From NCBI GenBank assembly GCA_032622095.1, contig CP136066.1:154965152-155029151 (forward strand): a stretch of DNA of 64,000 bases, in the 5' to 3' direction. The notes below the pieces were generated by a model, which was not told the origin of the DNA, did no database searches, and worked only from the letters and a program-made list of their open reading frames with translations. This DNA comes from Siphonodentalium dalli (lineage: Eukaryota; Mollusca; Scaphopoda; Gadilida; Siphonodentaliidae). Both the position numbers and the translations under genes were made by a program. Of this stretch, positions 1-11,198 are shown in pieces (positions within the stretch are counted from its first letter, which is position 1; every line of letters starts with the position of its first letter).

Positions 1-1050
1 CTTCAAAAGCGAATATTATTAGGGTATTTTTGAGCGCAAACCGCCATGTGGCTTTAAAGGCATAGACCTGTTATTTTTAAGTGGCAAAACATTTGCCTCT
101 TGAGTCAAGTGACTTTCACTATTGTGAGCCATCGTCATTATTGCATGTATAGGTTGATTGTCAATTCAATTGAGAGAGTATAATTATAAAAGTCCAACAA
201 TATATTGATTGTATGCGACTTTAGACTGAAATTTTCGGCCATTTTTATTTCTGTAACCATACAGGGCGTCATTGCTATATTGCTGATGGATATATAACAT
301 GCATATATGTGGGTGGATATAAGAACATAACGATAAACACGTAAATACATGGAAGTACATGATAGAAACAGGTGATCGACAGTTATACACTGTGTCAATT
401 CAGCGGGAGGACGTAAAGATTTCCAAGACCTTTTTAATACCGACACTCAGAGAAGGCGGAAGCGAAGGAATGTTTTGTTGTTTATCTCAATTACACAGAT
501 CAGCATACATGTACATAGGTAAATCACATAATTGGTTTTGGATATAATACACTATTCGGCTAGATAAAGTGTCATGTATGATGTACATTCCATCATTAGC
601 ATAGTTCACGATTTCATTTTGTTATATCCTGGTTGCACATGTATAGGGGTGGTAAGCAGACGGTCCATTTTGGCCATGCCGCTCCCGTACAATACCATAC
701 AGTTTCTTGATATTATCACTATTGTCATAAGTTTATAGATATTTTATAAATAAACAATCAATCTCACTCAACCCATTCTTGTTGGATATCGTTGCTATAT
801 TTCAAGGGTCACATTTCTTCATTTAACACAAATTGTGGATTTGTCCCTTGCATTGTTGTATCTATGTATACATTATCCTAAATGAGGTTAAAATATGCAT
901 GCTCTTATATTATTCTTAAATGGGAATGTGCACAATCACGCATTTGAATTGGCTCGGCCTCAATTTGTCATCTATGGAGACTACCCATGCACAAGGTTCA
1001 CTGAACTAGTGATACAAATATATGTCGTTTCTAAATACTAATTTCTTTTA
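1..1050. other. non-coding, no gene seen
   Basis: AT-rich sequence with only short open frames on both strands, none with a recognisable domain or codon pattern. A purine/pyrimidine-mixed stretch near 640-700 has slightly higher GC but nothing I can name. Confidence 0.6.
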
Positions 1051-1066
1051 CCCCCCCCCCCCCCCC
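1051..1066. repeat. poly-C tract (16 C)
   Basis: Uninterrupted run of 16 C on the plus strand. Homopolymer length in an assembly of this kind is unreliable. Confidence 0.95.
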
Positions 1067-1515
1067 AATCGTATTTCGTCGTATAAAATACGCTGAAGAA
1101 ATATCTGGGACGGACCATTCTAAATTCTCTATATGACTCAAACAAATCAGTACGTGCATGCCATATAAGATCATATAAGACATATAAAGTTATTTTGAGA
1201 CGAAATGATTATATTAATTAATATTAATGTGCCAACACCGGTGTGTATTTAAAAATAAAGCTTGTAAATGAGTTTTAAATCACTGCAATTCTGAAGGAAA
1301 TATGCCATGTCGATGACAGTCAATTCCGGTGAGTGCAGGCGCACCACCAACTGGCAATAAATAGCAGTGCTACTACCTCTGGTATTTTATAATTGCCGGT
1401 TTCAGCAGATGGTTTCAGATAAAATTTTATGTTTCCATTGATCGAGCCGGTGTGGAGACTGGAGATATTTTCGTTGGTTTTGATTTTACGCACTAAAATA
1501 TAGACACGAGTTATG
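1067..1515. other. non-coding, no gene seen
   Basis: Nothing recognisable. A minus-strand open frame at 1320-1550 runs into the MITE that follows and is not supported as a gene. Confidence 0.6.
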
Positions 1516-1732
1516 TACAGTAATGCCCTAAATAATCGACTCCTTACCACAGCAGAATTATGGGTAACTTTTCAGGATTTAGTCGAAAATATGGCTTGTT
1601 GCCATTCATCGGAAAGCTCTCAGTGAGAGCTTTCCGATGAATGGCAACAAGCCATATTTCCGACTAAATCCTGAAAAAGTTACCCATAATTCTGCTGTGG
1701 TTAAGGAGTCGATTATTTAGGACATTACTGTA
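1516..1732. mobile_element. foldback MITE, TA-flanked, family M1 copy 1
   Basis: A 217-bp near-perfect palindrome. The left arm begins TACAGTAATGCCCTAAATAA and the right arm ends in its complement, ...CATTACTGTA; the arms meet at an AGCTCTCAGTGAGAGCT centre. If the outer TA is the target duplication, the terminal repeats start CAGTAATGC. Known: TA target sites and CAGT-type ends fit the Tc1/mariner/pogo superfamily. It encodes nothing and must have been moved in trans. Two relatives lie at 12534-12631 and 28171-28348. A pogo/Tigger-like transposase remnant is present at 44406-45290, but a direct link is only inference. Confidence 0.88.
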
Positions 1733-2267
1733 TATTAAGTCAATTTAACGTTCATTATATATATAACGATATATACCGGAAAAAGAGTCAAGGTGGACTT
1801 CTGTCCAACTAAGTTAAAAGGGGGCGATTTAATGTTTCCATTTGAAATGAGTATACTGATGAGATTGTTCGTATTGAGTGGATGTGGTGCTTTGATGATT
1901 TAGATATCAATTTGGATATAAAAGCCACATGGAGCTCCACACTCTGCAGACGGGATACTTCACACAACGCACCTGGGCGAATGATCGTTTACCAGACATT
2001 TTTTTCTAGCCGTTTGAAACTTTGCCACACCATCGCCGATTCCAGCTTTACTTTAATAGTTTATGATTACAGATTTCAAAAGAAGTGCCCTCGTTTGCTT
2101 GGGAATAAGACAGGTATGGTAATCAATATAAGCGATATAGGTGGCTTTATAAACAGCAATAACTCCTCACTATCCGGCGTCAGATAGGTGTATATTATAA
2201 GTAGACATTTCAGTAGTAGCCTCTTAGCCATTCCGTAACGGAAGCTGCGCTGGTGCAGCATTAAATA
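1733..2267. other. mostly non-coding; 101-codon open frame of unknown value
   Basis: The stretch contains a plus-strand open frame at 1882-2187 with four cysteines and mixed hydrophobicity. I do not recognise a domain in it, it has no clear splice sites or partner exons nearby, and it may be chance. Nothing else is seen. Confidence 0.4.
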
Positions 2268-2425
2268 TAATGTGCAAGTGCAGTATCTTATATATGCGAG
2301 TCTCCCATAGGGAGCCTCGAATGCATATACAAGGGAATGCACTGGCTTACAAGGTCAAGGTTAATATTGTATGCATACTCTTATATATTCAGTCACATAT
2401 AAGAGAATGCACTGGCACAGGGTTT
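2268..2425. repeat. diverged copy of the 'GCATTCTCTTATATATGCGAG' type foldback
   Basis: The stretch repeats, partly inverted, the phrases 'cttatatatgcgagtc', 'catagg' and 'gggaatgcactgg', which recur at 13735-13805 and 14025-14075 inside a larger foldback element. It is a decayed or partial relative of that element. No gene is present. Confidence 0.6.
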
Positions 2426-3288
2426 TCGCAAACAATTATGAAGCTCCAGTCATGGAAAGGTTAAAGCATATACTGTTCAAATCATAACCTATTACATTTA
2501 GATCATTAAGTGCTTTTCTCCTTTTTTCCATAAACGAGTTTGTACGGTCTCAGAGAAATTATCACAAAATATAAACAAGAGCATGAATACACCGCTACGG
2601 GGGGGGGGGGGGGGGGGGCAATACTCCCACTCATCCTTATTTTTTTTTATCAAACCAGGCAAATCTACCTTTTTATTCGCCATTTAAAAAAAACAGGGGT
2701 ATTATATGTTATCCAGTCTGACTGTTTGTCCATCCGTCCGCTCCCCTTTTGATGCATACTTTAGAGACAAAAAAGCAAAAAAGGTAGTACCAGTTGGACT
2801 TGTGAGGTGACATGGCCACTTGTGAAACGTGTCTAAATTGCATTTATGAGCTGCATAATTCGGTCAGTCACCCCACAAGTAAATGAGCAACAATTGCTGT
2901 GCGGCATGGCTGTTTTCGAATGGACGGTATCATCCAATCAAATGCATTTCACTTTTCTCCCATCCCACGGGTGTGTTTTCTACACAGATATACCATGTGG
3001 ACCAATCATTGAACGTCGACATGCGGGGTGCACTATATTTGACAGCACCAATTCAGAAGTTTGTGTAACCACAGTGCTCTCTTAAAATATGGAATTATCA
3101 ATATTACTACAGTGATGTAATAATGACTACTAATCATACACACCTATTATTTTCCGACGACAAACTGATTGTCAGAATGTTATGCATTGTGGAGTGATGG
3201 GAAATTAACTTTTGTACATTTTGCGATCTTTATGTTGACAAGATAAATGCATTTACACGCAGTTTTCCACAGGTATCTGAATGGGAAT
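2426..3288. other. non-coding, with a 20-G run
   Basis: Contains a poly-G run at 2599-2618 and, near 2715-2760, a phrase like the 'tgtccatccgtccg' tail seen at the ends of mollusc-type degenerate repeats. The open frames at 2846-3085 have no recognisable content. Confidence 0.6.
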
Positions 3289-3645
3289 TTCCCACCCAGT
3301 CATAGGTATTGTATGGGTGTCTATGGGTGGCGAGGATGTTCCCACCCAGTCATAGGTATTGTATGTGTATCTATGTTGGCGAGGAAGTTCCCATCGAGTC
3401 ATAGGTATTGTATGTGTATCTACACGTATGTTGGCGAGGAAGTTCCCACCCAGTCATATGTATTGTACATGTATCTATGGGTGGCGAGGAAGTTCCCACC
3501 CAGTCATATGTATTGTACATGTATCTATGGGTGGCTAGGAAGTTCCCATCGATTCATATGTATTGTACATGTATCTATACTTGGCGAGAACATTCCAATC
3601 GAGTCATTGGTATTGTACATGTATCTATGGGTGGCGAGGAACGTC
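3289..3645 (+). repeat. 50-bp minisatellite, about 7 units
   Basis: Units start with 'ttcccacccagtcata' at 3289, 3339, 3388, 3443, 3493, 3543 and 3593, so the period is 49-55 bp. Each unit continues 'gtattgtacatgtatctatg' and 'ggtggcgaggaag'. Units differ by substitutions and a 5-bp insertion. The long open frame across it (3247-3870) is a by-product of the repeat and is not a gene. Confidence 0.92.
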
Positions 3646-4479
3646 ACATGTGCATGTGCATTTATCCACACTCACGTGGCGTGTCCGTCTGATGTGATTC
3701 GGTCACAACATTCACAGATTTGCCTTCTGGTGGTTCTGCCTGAAAATACACAAATACAGGTTATATATGATCATATATTACATACTCCCGACAAATACCG
3801 TGAACATGAGTACAACTTCGTTATTACATTGTGTGGATATTGCGTGTGTGAAGGTGTGGGGGTTCGCTGAGTGATCATAGCACTATAACAAGATACTTTT
3901 CTACAAATCATGTCTATATGTATCCTACCAATCCATTATCTAACTTAGAAGTTTATCTTTATCTTATATATATGCTGCATATGCTATGCACTGTTTCCGT
4001 ACAAATAATGGGAGATCATGAAGGATCGTTCGGGAATAACTTGCATCAAGGAGGAATAATCCAATTTTCTAACAACAGAATGAGCCACGAACGCAATGCA
4101 TGTAGTGGGACTGGAGGGGTCAGGTTACTACGTTTTCAAATTTTTGCAGCTTTCGACTAGGAACCAGTCTATTCACAAGAGACATTTTGTACGCGCAAAT
4201 AAACGTACACGAGGTGTCGTAAAAACAATGACAGACGACATCTAGATAACAATTTTCATTCACTTAGCAGTTATATCAACTTTGAGACGAAAATCATTCA
4301 TTAAAATGTACTTTTACTTCCATGAAGTAGAAATTTAGATGCAGCTGTTATAGAATTTCTGTCGATAGACTGGTCCTTGTCTTTGTTCGCCGAAAAGTGA
4401 AAACGTAGCAACCTAACCCTTTCTCCTGTAGTGGGAGAATGTGATTTGGCTGAGCGAGAAGATCTTATTTTGATTGACG
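3646..4479. other. non-coding, no gene seen
   Basis: No recognisable domain in the short open frames (for example 3918-4160), and no clear repeat. Confidence 0.55.
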
Positions 4480-4931
4480 CCTCTTAAGGCAGAATTGTTC
4501 ATTGTCGCATGGTTTCGAGCAAAATGACACACAGGATCTCTCAAACGTGCAAAAAGACACACAGGATGTCCCAAAATTAACAAAAAGACACTAATGATCT
4601 CAAAGTCTCACCAAACAACGGGAATTTAGATTAGTCGTCTGCTATTTATTAATTAATACGGAACTGTCCTGCCAGTCAGACTCAAAGCGGACGGTATATA
4701 TGCCAATTTAAATTCCGTTGATATTTCACTCAGATCATAAACAGATATTCATTATCATAATATTAATAAATATATAGCAGACGACTAATCTAAATTCCCG
4801 TTGTTTGGTGATACTTTGAGATCCTGGGTGTCTTTTTTGCACGTTTTTTGCCATTTTTGCACGTTTGAGAGATCCTGGGTGTCTGTTTGCTCGAAACCAT
4901 GCGACAATGACCAATTCAGCCCTATTAAGTG
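4480..4931. mobile_element. foldback element, about 450 bp
   Basis: Left arm 4480-4650 and right arm 4777-4931 are inverted copies: both hold 'cattgtcgcatggtttcgag', the phrase 'cacaggatc' in the context of two short sub-repeats, and 'cgggaatttagattagtcgt'. The arms enclose about 130 bp of AT-rich sequence. It has no coding capacity. Target duplication not determined, so the superfamily is unknown. The open frames on both strands over the right arm are shadows of the repeat. Confidence 0.85.
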
Positions 4932-6332
4932 TATCGGTAGTCGTAGCTTGTCTTCACCACCGACCATTGTTTACACGTTGTTCTACACATCGGGCTGATA
5001 TTTATACACGTGTGGCTTTGGCGCCGTAAAATCACGTGATCTTTCCGGCCAAGTGCATAGTCCATAGCAATACCACAGTAATACGTTACACATGCGTGGC
5101 TACAGCTATACTGTGTCGGGTAACACTTAATATGTGGCCAACTGATTAACTTAGATGACAGTTTTCGATCCCGAAAAATATCGGTTCCCGCTCTGAGAAA
5201 TATATATCATCACTAATTCAGACTTATAAACCGGTTCACACCCCTCGACCATCAAATCGCTTCATTCCATCAACGATATTTCTCATATGAATCTATCCGG
5301 GGCCAAACTATCGACTTGATCTAAAATTCACCATTAAATTGGCATTTCTTGAAGAGTTAGCTGAAAATGAGATAGGATCAGTAGGTGTGAAATTCTAACA
5401 ATACGACATGATAATGATCGCATATGTCACTCTGTACCATTAGTAGCGGTCATGGGGGTTTCATGGGACACATAATTGTTTACTCAATAATTGTTGGCTT
5501 GTCGGGAGGCAGCGGGGTGGCTGGAAGTTACCTGAACGAAATCCACATGTGTTTGGAATGTATAATCCACAATAACCACTTTATAATAATATTATCATTG
5601 AGAATATTCTACAAACTGTTCACAAACATGTACCCGGAATATCCAGGCAATATACACAGATCTGTTTTAGTCACGGTAACAATGAGCTATGAACAAATAA
5701 AAGCACAGAAGAGTAATGTTTTCCCTTGGAGTTAGCAATATAAATCTAAGAATGGCCAAACTGTGCAATCATACTATAAAACGTATATACAAATAGTACA
5801 AGAATAGATAATACATAGCAAATAAATAACAATAAATTACCAAGTCTGCACATCGAATTTGTAACGTAGCTTTTAATATCAGATTTTGCATTGATAAGGT
5901 ATTTATATTTGATGAATCGCGGATAAACCTATCAATGCGCCAAGCTGACTGTCGGGTGGATGAGACAGAATGCCATCCTTCGCCCAACGGACAAGTTCAA
6001 TCCACAAATACTGTTTTAGTCTTTAAGAGTTAATCGTTTCTCATCAAGCATCTAGTCAAACTTTGAAAGCTCAAAGATGTACCTCTCTATGTATATGAAC
6101 AATGATGAATGTGATATCCGAATTTGTGTACATAGTGTAAATACGTTTTGCCTGTTTCACTGTTATGTGACTTGTGCAATAAACCAATCAATCAAAATCT
6201 GAGAGTCGAAACGTTGGAGTGACTTTGGCGAGTTTTATTTCGAAGCAATTGGCGATTTTTGTTTTGGAACAATCAGATAAACTTGCATAGCTTATTTCGG
6301 AGGAAATGTCTGAACGGCAGAAGCTGTATCCA
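4932..6332. other. non-coding, no gene seen
   Basis: Short open frames only. The 103-codon frame at 5424-5735 has hydrophobic stretches but no domain I recognise and no exon signals that convince. At 6160-6190 the phrase 'gcaataaaccaatcaatc' resembles an AATAAA-containing polyadenylation region, without a gene that could use it on the plus strand. Confidence 0.5.
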
Positions 6333-7111
6333 TTACTGTACTACAGGTTCTGGAACAGGAATAACATCAGTCGCCTCAACTTGTGATTTACTGACGCGTT
6401 TGTTTTCACTATGTGTCTGAGTGCTGACATCAACAAACTTTTTTGTAGACTCGATTGTTGAGCATTTGACCTGTAGAATGGATTGTCGTGGACCAACTAT
6501 TTTCTTAGCACCTGTATATGAAAAATGCTTCGCAGCTTTACTTTTACAATGACCCTGACCATGGCCATACACCTGCCATTTAAAATATCGCAATGGGTTC
6601 GGAACATATGTGCTTAAATCCATCTTCATATACCCAACATTCAATGTCGATGGATGTTCGCACCGATTGAAGGTAAGAAGATAACTATTCAAAAGAACTT
6701 TGTTTGTCCATCAACTGTCTACGGACTTCTGTCAATCCCTGTGGTGCTAACTCAGCCAATATCTCTGACTCAGAAGAATCAGATATATCACGAGTTCTCA
6801 GCACAGCTCTGCTCTACTGTTCAATGTCTTATGATGAGTAATCAACACTGGTGTTTGTTAATTGCATAAGAGCGTCAGCTTGAATTTTTGTTGAACATTC
6901 TATCAAAAGAGGGCCACTTAGTAGCCAGGCCTGGCCGGTCTGAAAGCATTAATTGTCCGGTTATGCTTTGTAGCGTTTTATCAATCACAAATACAGAAGG
7001 TCTCTTGACATTCGGATCAAAACCAAGTACTAAGTATCGAGGATAGACCTCAACATCAGTGGAACTTAGCGGGTAGTCAATCTTACGTTTTTGTTTGTTT
7101 TGAGTTGCCAT
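6333..7111 (-). pseudogene. decayed ORF1 (gag-like) of a Jockey/I-type LINE
   Basis: Read on the minus strand from 7111 down, the first frame (78 codons) has the N-terminal pattern of insect/mollusc Jockey/I-type ORF1 ('YPRYLVLGFDP' and 'SVFVIDKTLQSITG'). After a stop and at least one frameshift, a second frame (6692-6333) continues the same protein family with 'LLTFNR' and then 'YVPNPLRYFKWQVYGHGQGH'. In the family that last stretch leads into CCHC zinc knuckles, and here most of the cysteines are lost. Between the two frames (6693-6874) the same family can be followed through several stops. Role when intact: RNA-binding particle protein of a non-LTR retrotransposon. No ORF2 is found next to it, so the copy is truncated. 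Assignment rests on recalled family pattern. Confidence 0.72.
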
Positions 7112-7997
7112 TTAAAAGTAGATAATCGACAACTAGCCCAATAGCCGCCTCGGACTACCCTTCGAATTGTGGTCGGGCCAAAGACTGGTACATAACTGAA
7201 GCGGTGACCCGGTGACGGGATTGAAACATCTAACATCCACGGGGACGAAACGCTAACAGACAAGACACAAAAGAACACACAAATGAATAAAAAAAAACAG
7301 AACACACGACTAGAAACAACAAACAAAATAAAACAAATGTCAGAAATATAATCCGAAATACTGGAGAGGCGTGACTAGACGGGTAAACTCAACCACCCGC
7401 CTTGAAGAGATATAGTCTGACCAAAGAGGACCATGAGCTAAGGCGTATCCGCAAGGCGATGCCTCGTGTGACACGGCCACCCTAACACCACATGACTCCT
7501 ACGCCACACCTCACGGGTGCACAACACTGTAAACAGGGTGCCACATTAGGGGATTCTTACCCCTCGTAGTGGGGCGGCAGGCATATTCTACCCAGGGCCC
7601 ATACGTGTGGGGGGGGGGTGGTAATGTGGAATAGTTTCTCTTCGGAGTCGGAATGTTCGAACACTATCGGGACATTGCCGCCTATGCTCTGAACGATAAA
7701 TCAATTATGGGAACCAAGGTGAAGATATCATTTATCATTAACATCCGCAACAGTTTATTACCACATTGAGGAATCTGTATAGACAATCATTTAAATTCGG
7801 AGACAACTGGTTATCGAGAGTGATAAATAATCACGATGGCAGTGCTCCCACTGTCACGAGCATTTGACGTATACGATATAGGAATATGTAACACCACTCA
7901 CCATTCAATTAACTTTGATTGGATGGTAATTGAAAAGTAACCATATTGAAAGTTGCTCAATTATGTTTGCCTTGGGTGTGAATCGGTTTATAAATAT
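7112..7997. other. possible 5' leader of the LINE (minus strand) and non-coding DNA
   Basis: The 500 bp upstream of the decayed ORF1 (7112-7620) is richer in GC than its surroundings, as expected of a LINE 5' untranslated region, and ends near a 10-G run at 7611. The rest to 7997 holds nothing recognisable. Confidence 0.35.
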
Positions 7998-8094
7998 GGC
8001 ATAACCCGCTTTGGTATCTGTACGAGAAATACAGACCGCGGCGCTAACGCAACTTGGTCTGTATTTTTGTACATATACACAAGCGGGTTATAAC
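7998..8094. repeat. short inverted repeat, about 97 bp
   Basis: Arms of about 36 nt beginning 'ataacccgctt' (8001) and ending 'agcgggttat' (8091) pair with few mismatches, and an inner part pairs 'aaatacagacc' with 'ggtctgtattt' around an 18-nt loop. Probably a small foldback element; no coding content. Confidence 0.75.
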
Positions 8095-8229
8095 CTATAC
8101 TAATAAAAGTTCGCCGACCAAAATGTCCCCCGACGAAGGTGGCAGTTTTGAATGATTTATCGGTAATTCAGATCCCTATACTAGAAGCTGTAGGAGAAAT
8201 TGATTATACCAATCAATTTCAATCAATCT

Positions 8230-8420
8230 ACGATACAAATTGCATATTTACTAAATATGTGTCGAGAAAAGGTCAATATCTCTAAAATAAAAACATAACA
8301 TATTTCTATGTCGAGAAATGGCAATAACTCCGCCAAAACTCCGATTGAACTCAAATTTGCAGGTTCCCAATGCTGATTGATATATATGCCACGTTTTACA
8401 AAATTGACCAGAAAATGACT
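8230..8420. repeat. degenerate interspersed repeat (mollusc-type)
   Basis: Contains 'gtcgagaaatggcaataactc' and 'ttgaactcaaatttgcaggt', the style of phrases that recur in the repeats at 12968-13400, 17680-18070, 46660-46960 and 61680-61860. Likely a remnant of a retroelement tail; no gene. Confidence 0.45.
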
Positions 8421-8566
8421 AGAATACAGGCTTGGACAAACCGGACGCATACACATGGTCATTACGCTAGTCCTCCGACGGAATGTCGGGAGACAGTAAT
8501 GCTTCCCGTGATCGCCAATATACCCACCCGAAATTGCGAGCATACGGTAATACACATTATAGCTAT

Positions 8567-8695
8567 CAGGGACGCGGAAGGGTGGCATGTGGGGGCCACT
8601 TGCCCCGACCAGGGGAGTAACACGTGTGTATCCGAAACGTGCCCTCCTGACTGGTTTGCCCACTTGCCATTTACATGGTGCTTCCGGCGTCCCTG
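8567..8695. mobile_element. hAT-type MITE, 129 bp, with 8-bp target duplication
   Basis: The element begins CAGGGACGCGGAAG and ends CTTCCGGCGTCCCTG: terminal inverted repeats of about 14 bp with one indel. It is flanked on both sides by ATAGCTAT (8559-8566 and 8696-8703), a perfect 8-bp target-site duplication. Known: 8-bp duplications and CAG...CTG ends define hAT transposons. It has no room for a transposase, so it is non-autonomous. Open frames on either strand across it are not genes. Confidence 0.88.
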
Positions 8696-8703
8696 ATAGC
8701 TAT

Positions 8704-9797
8704 ACGTAATTAGGGATGACTTCGCCATTTTATGATTCCTAAATGTGGTGTGCCTGGTGCGTACAGCAGATTTATGATTTCCATTGTATATACTCTTCTG
8801 GCACCCGGACATGATGCCAAATTTAAGGAATAATGCCATATTAACAAGCATGATTTCTTTCAACATATAATACTGCATATATAATGTATAGTTTGAAGAA
8901 TGCTACGAATGCAAATCTGACTCAGTGGATTAGTTATGTCTTTATATTATCACGTCAATTAATGCATGAGTTAACCCGATTAACCGACTCACTTGTCCGT
9001 GGTGTTGGCGGTGACCCTCTCCCGCCCGCCGTCGCAGCGCCTGTTTACGATGCAATTTCCCATCATAGGGTTCCACCACTTCGTCAGCTTCCTCGTCCAT
9101 TCCAGTTATTATATATAATCTGTTAAAAAAATTACTAATAAATAGATAGCCAGCCAGACGCTACAGAAACGCATCGAATTTAATTAATTCGGTGCATGTA
9201 TTTATGGGACGGATACCTTTTAGGTGTGTAAACACTTGTGGTTTTAAACTGGGGGTGTAACTGAGGTGGCTGGAATTGATATTACTCATAATGGCTACTT
9301 CATCAGGCTATAATGTCCACTGCTACTTACTTCACAGTGTGGTGAGTAATGCAGTCAGTTACATCGGAGTTTCTTAAGATGATGGGTGTAAATACCCTGT
9401 TCACTACAACAGGTATAATGATCCCATCGGAAGGATCGGCATCTTAATTGACAAATAACTCTGCCACACTTACTAACAATCTTACTAGCTATGATTCCGT
9501 CAGTCAATGGTCAAAGAACACACCATGGCTTTCGTGTGTTGACGTTGAAGTTCACCAGTAGGATACCATTCACCCTATATAATTATGTCCCAACAATAAC
9601 AATCTTGTTTAGTTATCGAAATGTTCATTCTCAACATTTGTGTGTTTATTTATGTTCTACATCAGCCGAAGCAAACCACAAAAATCGCGGTCACCTATTT
9701 AGTATACTGTTTACGTATCCCATATCATTTTAGGGATAGGACGCCGGCGTACGAGCCTTAACCCGTTGGCTGCTATACGTCCTCGGGTATACAGCAT
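8704..9797. other. non-coding, no gene seen
   Basis: A GC-rich patch at 9000-9100 stands out from the AT-rich surroundings and gives short open frames on both strands. None is recognised. Nothing else is seen. Confidence 0.5.
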
Positions 9798-11198
9798 GTT
9801 CTTCCGAAAACCAGCACATTATCTGCTTATAATATAACTTGTTTTAGATAATCTTGTTTTGCAGATAATCTGCTTAGAATTTCCTCATTTTGAGTCGATA
9901 ATGTGCTGAAAATGAGAACATCTTGGTCACATTATTAACTCATAATTAGGCGATTCTAAGCAGATTATGTGCGGACAATGAGACAAATAAGCCAACTCAC
10001 GACTTTTTAGGTGTACGCTCTTTAACAGGTGTTTTCAATGTGATCCGCGCCATAAAACGAAACAATGGGTAAGAGTCCATTATCTGCTTATATAAGAATC
10101 CAATAATCACGTTATGAATCTATTTCATATTATAGGTCGATTATGTGCGTATTTCCGCGAGGATATGTTGGAGTATATACGGACGTAAACTATCACGATG
10201 TTTACTATACGTACGTACTAAGTATATATACGACCCCACTTCAGCACACTATTCACAAAGGGAACTGGATAGATTGGTGCATCGGAACCTTAGTATATTT
10301 CGATGTTTTACGATAAAGCTGATTTCGGGTCTTGAATAAATGTTGAGTAGTTCTGGGGAATTAGAGTTTATACAATAACAGTTTATATCGGACACTCCGG
10401 CTGCAATACGCGGAAGGAGACTTAAAGGGATACTGTACTCAAATGTTGTTGTTGGTTTCTCGAGTCGTTGAATGAGGTAACCAGATTTCCATTATTTGAA
10501 AGTCTGTTGAGTTCGAAGTAATGTTACGGATGGCAGATTAGCCGGAATGCGAAAATACCAATTGTTGTTCTCGGGTAATTTTTGGACAGTTTTCAAGCAA
10601 ATGTATCAAATAAATGTTATAGTATATGCATACTAGTCCACATACTCATTTAAATCATTGTATAGTCACTAGTCAGTGAGCCACGCGTTGCCCCATCCAC
10701 TATCCGTGAATTATTTTGATTACGTAATTTAAATGATGGCTCCAGCCATAAATTAAATTTATATCAAATTATTAACTTTGATTTAAGATAACATATTAAC
10801 CTGAACGTTGACAGAATAAAACATACGCTGTATAACTTATACGTTGACATTCTGCAATTGACACCGTTTACGAACCGAATACACGGAGTATAACTGTTGA
10901 AATCCAACACAACTGGGGTCTGAGCCACCCATATACGAGTTGGACCGGTACATACTATTTTTCTGGCAATTTTTGCTCTAAAAGCGAGTCACATTGCCTA
11001 GACGAATTGGGCATCACCAGACGCAACATACCCTCGCGGAAATACCCACATAATCGACCTATAATGTGAAATGTGTACATAAATATGTACATAATGTGAT
11101 TATTTCATAATGGACGGTTACCCGTTATTTCGTTTTATGTCAAAGAGCCCTAAAACAAGTTATGTTATAAGCAAATAATGTGCTGTTTTCGGGAGAAC
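9798..11198. mobile_element. 1.4-kb foldback element
   Basis: Left arm 9798-9850 plus 10010-10170 matches, inverted, right arm 11030-11198. Shared phrases include 'ccgaaaac' next to 'agcacattat', 'ataacttgttttag', 'cataaaacgaaa', 'attataggtcgattatgtg' and 'tatttccgcgagg'. The left arm carries an extra 160 bp (9850-10010), itself a small foldback using 'ataatctgcttagaatt' and its complement. The centre (10170-11030) has no coding capacity. Ends and target duplication are not sharp, so I cannot give a superfamily. Confidence 0.82.

Noticed and set aside
3247-3870. 207-codon open frame on the plus strand
   Set aside because: It is a translation of the 50-bp minisatellite and its flanks; the frame repeats the unit and has no domain.
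8223-8878. Three overlapping open frames of 108-146 codons on both strands
   Set aside because: They span a hAT MITE and a degenerate repeat; none continues across with a recognisable domain.
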